From: Pseudarthrobacter sp. ATCC 49987
GTDB taxonomy: Bacteria; Actinomycetota; Actinomycetes; Actinomycetales; Micrococcaceae
DNA: 64,000 nucleotides
Direction: 5' to 3'
Assembly: GCF_009928425.1 (NCBI RefSeq)
Contig: NZ_JAABNS010000001.1
Coordinates: 1,426,001 to 1,490,000 of the forward strand
The notes under the pieces: generated by a model
Seen by the model: the letters and a program-made list of their open reading frames with translations, nothing else
Databases searched by the model: none
Told to the model about the DNA's origin: nothing
Shown here: positions 44,108-51,744 of the stretch, piece by piece
How the letters are laid out: every line of letters starts with the position of its first letter
Numbering within the stretch: position 1 is the first letter of the stretch
Position numbers and translations under genes: made by a program

Positions 44108-44176
44108 GCCCTTGCTGGGGTCCCGTTCGATTGGCCGTGGCGCTTCGCCGCCCGGCGCTCCTTGTCCAGCACGATT

Positions 44177-45122
44177 CTACGTCGGCGGGACGAACTCGTC
44201 ACGGGAAGGCGTCGGCTGTGCTATCGCAGGTGCTGCGCCTGCCGGAGCGCCCCCTTTGAGCGCGAGCACGGCCAGTCCCAGCATCTCGATCCCAGTCCAG
44301 GCGAGCGTCCCGCCCCAAATCTCGGGAGTGAAGCTGAGGGCCCCATCGTGGAGCGCCACACCGGCGAAGTACGCCGCCCAAAACACGACGGGAGACAGCG
44401 CCGCCGCGGTCATGAGCCTTGCCTGGCGGCCCGGGGCCGGGCGGACCACCGCCCACACCACTCCCACGAGCACGGACCCGACGAGGGCCACCGGCACGAG
44501 CCAGGCGTCCCGCATCCGGACCATAAGCTGCATCGCTACGGAGGGGACAAATGCCATGGCCGCGGGCACCGCCGCGTTCAGGCGCCAGCGCAGCGACAGC
44601 AACAGGACGGGCACGAAGAGCACGACCGTTGAGACGAAGAACGATCCCAAGGCGACCAGGATGGCCGCCGACGTCGGAGCCGTCACCGTGGGCTGGGCTG
44701 CGGAGCCGGTGTACGTCTGGACGAGCCCATGGCGCGCGAAGACAGCGAACTCCTGCAGGATGAACGCCGCAACCATGCCGGAAAGCATCGCGCTCACGAA
44801 GGCCGGCACCAGCTGTGGCCGTGACCGCTCTGGCGCGTGCCATGCGGCGGAAAACGGCGCGCTGAGTGCCCGGTGCGTGCCGGCGCCATGTCAGGGCCGC
44901 GAGCCAGAGGGCGCAGGCAGCAAAGCCCGAGTAGAGGACCGCGTGCCAGGGGGTGAAGAAGGTCTCAAGGTCGTGGAGGTTATTGTGGGCCCAGCCGTCC
45001 ACGTACGTCCCGGCGAGGAGCCAGACCCCGGCGGCGAGGGTGATGGTGTCTTCAGCGACCGTCGTGGGACGGTGCACTGAGACCGGCGGAATGGCCAAGT
45101 CGTTAGCTGCTGCGGCGTCCAT
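44177..45122 (-). pseudogene. Polytopic membrane protein gene broken by one frameshift
   Basis: The N-terminal part (MDAAAANDLAIPPVSVHRPTTVAEDTITLAAGVWLLAGTYVDGWAHNNLHDLETFFTPWHAVLYSGFAACALWLAALTW) and the C-terminal part (GTHRALSAPFSAAWHAPERSRPQLVPAFVSAMLSGMVAAFILQEF...) lie in different frames that meet near 44880. Joined, they form one protein of about 315 residues with seven or so membrane helices. The protein is of unknown function. Either a single-base change has inactivated the gene or the sequence has an error there. It follows the selB operon on the same strand with no terminator seen. Confidence 0.7.
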
Positions 45123-45175
45123 GGTTTCACAGTAGGACTCGCCGCCTTTCGGGGCGAGAGGCTAAAAGCCCCGGG

Positions 45176-46969
45176 TCACCGCACCACGGTGCGGTGACCC
45201 GCATCCAGGCGCCGGGTCCAGCCGCGTGAGTCCAGATATTCAAGCAACGGAACCGCGACCCGTCGAGTAGTGCCGAGGGCCTGACGTGCCTGGCTCGTGG
45301 TGAAGGGCTGCTCCAAGCGGGCCAGAGCGCGCATCGCAAAGGCCGGTGCCGTAGGCAGCAGCACCACCCCGTCGCGCAACCGCAGCAGCCGCCCGGCGCG
45401 CTCGGCGGCAGCGAGCTCCCGGGCGCCCAGGCCCAGCGCGGCCAGCTCATCGGCTTCCGGGGCATGGAAGGCGTCTGCGGTCAGCCTGCGCTCCAGCTCC
45501 GCGACCGCCGGCCCGACGGCGCCAAGGTTGCCTTGGGTGCCTGGCAGCCGGACGTTGCCGCCCTCCTGTTCGAGACCTGCTTCGCGGATGACCGGGTAAA
45601 GAAGCCGCTCATCGGGCAGGTTGAGGAGGTCCCGGGCCGCGCCCCGGGACAGGCCCGGGGCGAGGGGATCGCGCTCATGCAGTTCCCCGAGGGCCGTGCG
45701 CAGCCGATGCTGCCAGGCCTCGAAGAGGGGAGCGTGCACCCACCAGTCGCCGAGAACCCGGACGCCGGGGGGCGCCGCCTCGTGCGCAGACAACAGCCCG
45801 AGCCGACGCAGGTGTTCTTCCTGGACGGCCCCGCGGCCTGCCACTTCCCCAAGCACGTCTCCGGCGGCGTCCATGCCTGCGAGCCGCTCAGCCCAGTGGA
45901 CGCCGTCCCCGCGCCGCCGCAAGGCCGGCGGATCGGCGTCGAGCACCTGCGCGCCGCCCAGCACCGAGCGGGTCCCGGGGTCACGCAACACCAGACGGTC
46001 ACCGAGCACCAGTGGCAGGCGCCGGTCCAGGACAATCCGGGCGTGGTCGGCACCGAAGGGGCGCAGCCGGGCCGGCACGGCGGCAGTGCCGGCATGCACC
46101 ATGAGCTGCTCCGGTACGTCCGTGTAGGCCACACCGGTCGTGCGCTGGATGCCCAGGACGCCCGTGACAGGCCACGCGTCGGGAGTCAGCAGCGCGTCTC
46201 CCCGGCGGACGTCGGCGGCGGAAACATCGCGCAGGTTCAGCGCCACCCGGTTGACCGGCCCCAGCGAGGAGTATGACTCGTCGCGGCTTTGCAGGCCGCG
46301 GACAACCACGGAACGCGAACCGTCGTGGCCGAGCAGCTGCAGCCGGTCACCTTGAGCGAGCGTCCCCGCCGCCAATGTTCCGGTCACTACGGTTCCGGCA
46401 CCCTTGATGGTAAAGGAGCGGTCCACCCACAGCCGGAGCCGCCCTGTGCTGGCGGGGGCGGGGACCCCGGCCAGAACGCCGTCGAGCGTGGCACGCAGTT
46501 CGGCCAGGCCGGTGCCCTCGACGGCAGACACAGCCACTGCGGGCGCATTCGCCAGGCCTGTCCCGGCCAGCTCTCTGCGGGTCCGGGCGAGCACTTCACC
46601 AACCTGCCCGGGCGCCGCCCGGTCGGACCGGCTGACGACGACGACGCCGTACTCGATGCCCAGCGCAGCGACGGCGTCCCGGTGGTCGCTTGACTGCGCC
46701 TGCCAGCCTTCATCGGCAGCGACGACGAAGCAGACGACGGGAGCCGGTCCGATTCCGGCGAGCATGTTGCCGAGGAACCGTTCGTGGCCCGGTACGTCCA
46801 CGAAGGCAACATCCTGCCCGGAAGGCAACGTGGTCCAGGCATAGCCCAGGTCGATGGTCAGCCCGCGGCGCCGCTCTTCCTCCCAGCGGTCCGGCTCCAT
46901 GCCGGTAAGCGCGCGCACCAGCGTGCTTTTGCCGCAATCGACGTGTCCGGCGGTGGCAACGACATGCAC
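45176..46969 (-). CDS. selB: Selenocysteine-specific elongation factor SelB
   Basis: SelB carries Sec-tRNA to the ribosome and binds the SECIS hairpin next to the UGA codon. The 597-residue protein has the GTPase motifs GHVDCGKST (residues 8-16), RGLTID (switch I) and DVPGHERF, then EF-Tu-like domains (RLWVDRSFTIKGAGTVVTGTLAAGTLAQGDRLQLLGHD) and C-terminal winged helices for RNA binding (AERAGRLLRLRDGVVLL...FTTSQARQALGTTRRVAVPLLEYLDSRGWTRR). It starts 3 bases after selA, so the two are cotranscribed. Confidence 0.97.
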   Translation of the reverse strand: MHVVATAGHVDCGKSTLVRALTGMEPDRWEEERRRGLTIDLGYAWTTLPSGQDVAFVDVPGHERFLGNMLAGIGPAPVVCFVVAADEGWQAQSSDHRDAVAALGIEYGVVVVSRSDRAAPGQVGEVLARTRRELAGTGLANAPAVAVSAVEGTGLAELRATLDGVLAGVPAPASTGRLRLWVDRSFTIKGAGTVVTGTLAAGTLAQGDRLQLLGHDGSRSVVVRGLQSRDESYSSLGPVNRVALNLRDVSAADVRRGDALLTPDAWPVTGVLGIQRTTGVAYTDVPEQLMVHAGTAAVPARLRPFGADHARIVLDRRLPLVLGDRLVLRDPGTRSVLGGAQVLDADPPALRRRGDGVHWAERLAGMDAAGDVLGEVAGRGAVQEEHLRRLGLLSAHEAAPPGVRVLGDWWVHAPLFEAWQHRLRTALGELHERDPLAPGLSRGAARDLLNLPDERLLYPVIREAGLEQEGGNVRLPGTQGNLGAVGPAVAELERRLTADAFHAPEADELAALGLGARELAAAERAGRLLRLRDGVVLLPTAPAFAMRALARLEQPFTTSQARQALGTTRRVAVPLLEYLDSRGWTRRLDAGHRTVVR

Positions 46970-46972
46970 GGT

Positions 46973-48304
46973 TCAGACCGCCCTGCCCGCATCCGAACCG
47001 TTGAGGGTTGCCAGCGCCTGGCGCACCGCGTCGAGTATCCGGTCATCGTCCTCTTCGGGTACGCAGCGCAGATCGAGCAGGCAGGAACCGTCGTGGACGC
47101 GCGGGAGCACGGCCGGGTCGCCGGTACGCAAGGGGCCGGCGAGCGCTTCGGGGAGCCGGAGCGCCCACCCCGGCAGGGCCGCACCGGGTGCGCCGCCGCC
47201 GCCGACCCGGCCGTCGTGCGCGACGACCGGGACCCCGAGGGCCGCGGCGAGCCGGTCGGTACGGTTCCGCAACCACTCCGGGTCCGCGTGCAGGGCCCGG
47301 ACAACCGGCGGCGCTTCGCCCGCGACCGTCGCCTCCAGCGCCGCGAGGGCAAGTTTGTCGGCCCGCACCGCTCGGGCGAGCGGGTGGCGTGCTAGCCGGG
47401 AGATGATCTCCGTCCGGCCGAGCAGCAAACCGGCCTGGGGTCCGCCCAGCAGTTTGTCCCCGCTGGCGATGACGACGTCGGCCCCGCTGGCCAGCGCGGT
47501 GGCAGCGTCCGGTTCTTCGGGAAGGTGCGGATCCGGCGCCAGCAGTCCACTGCCGAGATCGGCCACGAGGGCAACCCCGTGCGCCGCAGCCAGCGGGCTC
47601 AGTTCTTCCAATGGAACAGCGGAGGTGAATCCGTCCACCCGGAAGTTGCTCGGGTGGACCTTGAGTACGCAGCCGGTGGCCGGTCCGAGGGCGCCGGCGT
47701 AGTCCCGCAGGTGCGTCCGGTTGGTCGTGCCCACCTCGCGCAGCCTCGCGCCCGTTGATTCGATCAGGTCCGGCAACCGGAAGCCGGCACCGATCTCAAC
47801 CAGTTCGCCGCGGCTCACCACCACCTCCCGGCCGGCGGCGAGGGCCGTGGTGGCCAGCACCAGCGCCGCAGCCCCGTTGTTGACCACCAGCGCGTCCTCG
47901 GCAGCGGGACAGGCGGCGAGCAATGCAGCCCGGGCACCGGCGCCGCGGCGGGCGCGGCTGCCGGTTGCCAGGTCGAGCTCCACATCGACGTAGCCGCTGG
48001 CTATGACAAGTGCTTCAACCGCGGCCGCCGACAGCGGGGCGCGGCCGAGGTTGGTGTGGACGACTACGCCGGTTGCGTTGAGCACCGGGCGCAGGGTGGT
48101 CGCCGTGCGTGCAGCGACGGCGGCCAGCAGGGCCGGTTCCACCTGGCCGGGATCGAGTTCACCGCGCCGCGCCTGCTCCTGGGTGTGCCGGACGAGTTCG
48201 CTGATGAGCCGTGCACTCAGGCGTTTCCGGGCCGCGCGGACGGCCGGCAGTGCCAGCAGATCGTCTGTGCGCGGAATCAGGCGGCGGGGATCGACCTGGT
48301 CCAC
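46973..48304 (-). CDS. selA: L-seryl-tRNA(Sec) selenium transferase
   Basis: SelA is a PLP enzyme that converts seryl-tRNA(Sec) to selenocysteyl-tRNA(Sec) using selenophosphate. Motifs include NATGVVVHTNLGRAPLS, NNGAAALVLATTALAAGREVVVSRGELVEIGAGFRLPDLIESTGARLREVGTTNRTH, and the PLP lysine in VIASGDKLLGGPQAGLLLG. I place the start at the GTG at 48304 (443 residues) because AGAGGG lies just upstream; codons before it overlap the tRNA-Sec gene. It is preceded by selC and followed by selB. Confidence 0.96.
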   Translation of the reverse strand: MDQVDPRRLIPRTDDLLALPAVRAARKRLSARLISELVRHTQEQARRGELDPGQVEPALLAAVAARTATTLRPVLNATGVVVHTNLGRAPLSAAAVEALVIASGYVDVELDLATGSRARRGAGARAALLAACPAAEDALVVNNGAAALVLATTALAAGREVVVSRGELVEIGAGFRLPDLIESTGARLREVGTTNRTHLRDYAGALGPATGCVLKVHPSNFRVDGFTSAVPLEELSPLAAAHGVALVADLGSGLLAPDPHLPEEPDAATALASGADVVIASGDKLLGGPQAGLLLGRTEIISRLARHPLARAVRADKLALAALEATVAGEAPPVVRALHADPEWLRNRTDRLAAALGVPVVAHDGRVGGGGAPGAALPGWALRLPEALAGPLRTGDPAVLPRVHDGSCLLDLRCVPEEDDDRILDAVRQALATLNGSDAGRAV

Positions 48305-48341
48305 AGTCCCTCTTCCTTCCGCGGCATTGCGTGCAGGCAGT

Positions 48342-48436
48342 TGGCGGAGGCGGACGGGAATCGAACCCGCCAGGCCGAGATACTCAGCCTCACCGGTTTT
48401 GAAGACCGGGGGGCCCACCAGGACCCGGACGCCACC
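48342..48436 (-). tRNA. selC: tRNA-Sec (TCA)
   Basis: The 95-base gene has anticodon TCA (stem CCGGT/ACCGG, loop CTTCAAA), the long variable arm of tRNA-Sec (GAGGCTGAGTATCTCGGCCT), a T arm GGCGGG-TTCGATT-CCCGTC and encoded discriminator G plus CCA. Acceptor plus T stem total 13 pairs as in bacterial tRNA-Sec. One acceptor position is unusual: 5' GGTGGCG faces CGCCTCC, leaving a T-T mismatch at position 3. It lies 37 bases upstream of selA on the same strand. Confidence 0.93.
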
Positions 48437-48478
48437 GGGATCAATCTAGCAGATTGCCCACGGGGGTAACCTAGGGGA

Positions 48479-49504
48479 GTGAAAGAGACCGGGACGTCTA
48501 TTCCGCAACTTAACAACGACGGCGTCGGCGCAGTCCGGCTCACCGGCTATGCCCACGGTGGTGGCTGCGCGTGCAAGATTCCGCCCGGCGAGCTCGAAGA
48601 AGCGGTGCGCGGCCTTACCGGCCAGCCAGGCGCGGACGTGCTGGTTGGTCTTGACAGCGGCGACGACGCAGCAGCCGTCCTGGTGCGCGGCGACCTGGCG
48701 GTACTGTCCACCGCCGACTTCTTCACTCCCGTGGTCGACGATGCCTTTGACTGGGGCCGGATCGCTGCCGCCAACGCGCTCTCGGACATTTACGCGATGG
48801 GCGGCCGCCCGATCATGGCGATCAACCTCGTCGGCTGGCCCCGCGGCGTGCTGCCGCTGGAGTTGATGACTGAAGTACTCCGCGGCGGCCTGAGCGTCGC
48901 CACCGAGGCGGCGTGCCCGGTGATTGGCGGGCATTCGATTGACGATCCGGAGCCGAAGTACGGCATGGCGGTCACCGGCGTCGCCCATCCCGACCGGTTG
49001 CTGCGCAACGACGCCGCCCTGCCCGGGCTGCCGCTCACGCTCACCAAGCCGATCGGCGTCGGACTGCTCAATAACCGGCACAAGCAGACCGGTGAAGTGT
49101 TCGCGGAAGCGGTAGCGACGATGACGCGCCTCAACCGCGACGCCGCCGAGTCCGCTGTGGCGGCCGGCGTGCGTGCGGCCACGGACGTGACGGGCTTCGG
49201 CCTGCTTGGACATCTGTACAAGATGTGCCGCGCCTCCGGAGTGGGGGCAGTGATCGACCGGACGGCGGTGCCACTCGTCGAGGGCGCCCGGGAGGCGTTG
49301 CGGGACGGCTTTGTCTCCGGCGGGACGCGGCGAAACCTCGATTGGGTTCGACCGCACCTACGGCCCGCCGCGGGCGTCACCGAAGACGACCTGCTGCTGC
49401 TGGCCGATGCACAGACCTCCGGCGGCTTGCTCGTCGTCGGCGAGTTGCCCGGCTATCCCGTGATCGGGCATACCGTCGTCGGCCAGGGCATCGAGATCCG
49501 CTAA
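48479..49504 (+). CDS. selD: Selenide, water dikinase
   Basis: SelD makes selenophosphate from selenide and ATP. The 341-residue protein has the catalytic loop GYAHGGGCACKIPPGEL (Cys30 and Lys33 in the positions of E. coli Cys17 and Lys20), then LVGLDSGDDAAAVLV, LSTADFFTPVVDDAFDWGRIAAANALSDIYAMGGRP and CPVIGGHSIDDPEPKYGMAVTG. The nucleophile is an ordinary cysteine, not selenocysteine. The GTG start has AGGGGA upstream. It is divergent from selC-selA-selB with a 42-base gap. Confidence 0.97.
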   Translation: MKETGTSIPQLNNDGVGAVRLTGYAHGGGCACKIPPGELEEAVRGLTGQPGADVLVGLDSGDDAAAVLVRGDLAVLSTADFFTPVVDDAFDWGRIAAANALSDIYAMGGRPIMAINLVGWPRGVLPLELMTEVLRGGLSVATEAACPVIGGHSIDDPEPKYGMAVTGVAHPDRLLRNDAALPGLPLTLTKPIGVGLLNNRHKQTGEVFAEAVATMTRLNRDAAESAVAAGVRAATDVTGFGLLGHLYKMCRASGVGAVIDRTAVPLVEGAREALRDGFVSGGTRRNLDWVRPHLRPAAGVTEDDLLLLADAQTSGGLLVVGELPGYPVIGHTVVGQGIEIR

Positions 49505-49535
49505 GCCAAGATCCCCTCAACCGGCGGCAGACCGG

Positions 49536-50624
49536 TCAGCCGGCAGTAGTGATCGAATCGCCGGTAATGCCGGCGGCGCGGCGGGCGGCGAGACGGTTCT
49601 TCTGCGGTTCGATCGTGTAACGCGGGTCCCGAGCCGAGGCAAGGCCGGCCTCGAACACGCCGAACCGGGTCAGCGCCGAGGCGGCCAGCAGTGCCAGCCC
49701 GGAAGCTGCGGCCACCGCCCGGTTGCGTCCGCCCAGCAGTGTCCCCAGTCCGCCCGCAGCCGCCAGCCGCTCGCTCCACTTCAGCATGACACCTGCCTTG
49801 CCTTGGTGCAGGGGCTCGGCCACCACCGGGTCCATCCGGTGCTCCATCACCCGCATGGCAACCACGTCACCCATCACGCCCAGCACAGCAAGTTTTCGGG
49901 CCGGACCCGCCTCCTGTACCGGAGTCGTGATCATCGCAAGCCCGGCAGAAGCGAGGGCCGCCGAACTCACGAAAACGAATGGCAATTCCTCGTGCGCGGC
50001 GTTCCAAGTGGGTGTGGCCGTGTCACCGAGCAGCACCGCGGCGTACGCCGCCAGCGGTCCGGCGAAAAGCGCGGCCTCGAAACCTGCCGGTCCCTCGACC
50101 GCTTGCAGCAAGTTCCGCAACGGACCCAGTGGCAACCGCGCCCCGGTCATCCGATCCACTTCCGCTGCCGCCGAGACGGCCGTGCCGACGCTGAACGCGC
50201 TGAGGATCCACGAGCCCACACTCATGGGTGAGGTCAGCTTGATGGTCCGCAGCATGTTCAGGAAGCGCTCCGGCCTGCCCAGATCCTTCACCAGGGCAAC
50301 GGCACCGAAGCTCACTGCCGTCAACGCACTCAACCGGGCATTCCGGCGCAGCGTCGGCCGCCCGGTCAGCTGCCCGCCGAGACCTAGCAGCACGGAACCG
50401 GCGGCCACACCGCCAAGGAACAGGTAAGCGGCCACATCTTCGGTCCAGGGTGCCGGCTTGACCACCGGTCGGCCGTAGTAGGAGGTGAAGTCCGGCTCCG
50501 GGACCATAGGCATTTCACGGGAGCAGTCACCGCTGTCGCGGCGGCCGGTGCCGCGCATGACGCCGGACCGGCGACGACGGGCAGGCTCGGGCGGCCGAAA
50601 GCTGTCGAACTCGGAGTGGGTCAC
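49536..50624 (-). CDS. NrfD-like membrane subunit of formate dehydrogenase
   Basis: The 362-residue protein has about eight hydrophobic segments (VAAYLFLGGVAAGSVLLGLGG, LSALTAVSFGAVALV, SVGSWILSAFSVGTAVSAAA, FAGPLAAYAAVLLG, FVSSAALASAGLAMI...) and the NrfD signature around LKDLGRPERFLNMLR and MSVGSW. It should anchor the dehydrogenase and pass electrons to menaquinone. Its GTG overlaps the stop of the iron-sulphur subunit by 4 bases. The soluble N-terminal 50 residues include YYGRPVVKPAPW. The gene is convergent with selD. Confidence 0.9.
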   Translation of the reverse strand: MTHSEFDSFRPPEPARRRRSGVMRGTGRRDSGDCSREMPMVPEPDFTSYYGRPVVKPAPWTEDVAAYLFLGGVAAGSVLLGLGGQLTGRPTLRRNARLSALTAVSFGAVALVKDLGRPERFLNMLRTIKLTSPMSVGSWILSAFSVGTAVSAAAEVDRMTGARLPLGPLRNLLQAVEGPAGFEAALFAGPLAAYAAVLLGDTATPTWNAAHEELPFVFVSSAALASAGLAMITTPVQEAGPARKLAVLGVMGDVVAMRVMEHRMDPVVAEPLHQGKAGVMLKWSERLAAAGGLGTLLGGRNRAVAAASGLALLAASALTRFGVFEAGLASARDPRYTIEPQKNRLAARRAAGITGDSITTAG

Positions 50625-51631
50625 GCGCGCCCTCCCAGGAAAGCCAGCACCGTAGCGGCGACCATGCCGGCGACGGCCATACCGGCCCGCCGGTACATCT
50701 GCGGCAGGTCGGCTGTGGGCACTCTCGGATCCGGCGGAAGTCCGTAGACTTCCGGTTCGTCGAGCAGGAGGAAGACCGCTCCCGTTCCGCCGACGCCGTC
50801 GAGTTCGTTCGCACCATAGAGCCGGGCTTCCGTGAGTCCCTGCTGGTGCAGCGAGGCCACCCGTTCCCGGGCCGTCTCCACCATGTCGTCGTGGTTGCCG
50901 AATTTGATGGACGTTGTCGGACAGGCTTTAGCGCAAGCGGGCGTCTCATCGTTGACCAGGCGGTCGTAGCACAGCGTGCACTTCTGGGCGACGCCGACGT
51001 TGGGGACGGCGGGATGCTTGGCGTGCGGTTCCTCCCGCCGGGCTGCCACCGCCACCATGCCGTCGCTGCGGCGCTCAATCACGCCGAACGGACACCCGGC
51101 AACGCAGGTTCCGCAGCCGTTGCACACGTCGTCCTGGACCACCACAGTGCCGAACTCCGTGCGGAAAAGCGCTCCGGTCGGGCAGACATCCAGGCACCCG
51201 GCGTGCGTGCAGTGCTTGCAGACATCGGAGGACATCAACCAACGGAAGTCTGCCGTGTCCGGCGGCGTCGTATCCGCGTTCGCCAGGTCCGCCCCGGCGG
51301 ACGCTGCCGTCGGGGGAGGGCCGATGCGGGGCATGCCGAGGTTGACCAGCGCCCGCCCGGACTCCCGCGCCTCGGTAATGCGTTCCTGGCCCTGTTCAAC
51401 GAAGGCGACATGCCGCCAGGTGCTGGCGCCGAGCGCTCCGGTGTTGTCATAGGAGGACTCCAGCAGCTCCAGGTTGCCGTTTTGGGGGTTGTGGTTCCAC
51501 TCTTTGCAGGCCACTTCGCAGGCCTTGCAGCCGATACAGATGGAGGTGTCTGTGAAGAACCCCTTGCGCGGGTGCTGATGCTCCCACCGGGCATCGGCGG
51601 CGGGGTCGGTCGGTCCGGACAGCTGGCCCAT
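50621..51631 (-). CDS. Formate dehydrogenase iron-sulphur subunit
   Basis: The 336-residue electron-transfer subunit carries four [4Fe-4S] cluster motifs: CIGCKACEVACKEWN, CKHCTHAGCLDVCPTGA, CNGCGTCVAGCPFGV and KCTLCYDRL...CAKACPTTSI, sixteen cysteines in all. A C-terminal hydrophobic helix (AGMAVAGMVAATVLAFLGG) would hold it at the membrane, as in FdnH/FdoH. It lies between the catalytic and membrane subunits in one operon. Confidence 0.94.
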   Translation of the reverse strand: MGQLSGPTDPAADARWEHQHPRKGFFTDTSICIGCKACEVACKEWNHNPQNGNLELLESSYDNTGALGASTWRHVAFVEQGQERITEARESGRALVNLGMPRIGPPPTAASAGADLANADTTPPDTADFRWLMSSDVCKHCTHAGCLDVCPTGALFRTEFGTVVVQDDVCNGCGTCVAGCPFGVIERRSDGMVAVAARREEPHAKHPAVPNVGVAQKCTLCYDRLVNDETPACAKACPTTSIKFGNHDDMVETARERVASLHQQGLTEARLYGANELDGVGGTGAVFLLLDEPEVYGLPPDPRVPTADLPQMYRRAGMAVAGMVAATVLAFLGGRA

Positions 51632-51744
51632 CTAGTCCTCCAACGTCGAGTCGGTATCCGGAACGCTACCAGAACGCACCGGTTGTGAAGGGGGTGCAGG
51701 CGGTGCATGGTGTGGCCCCGCCGGACCGGAAGTGAAGACGCCTA

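Noticed and set aside
48305..48418. N-terminal extension of selA upstream of 48304
   Set aside because: Those codons overlap the tRNA-Sec gene; the GTG at 48304 has its own ribosome binding site.
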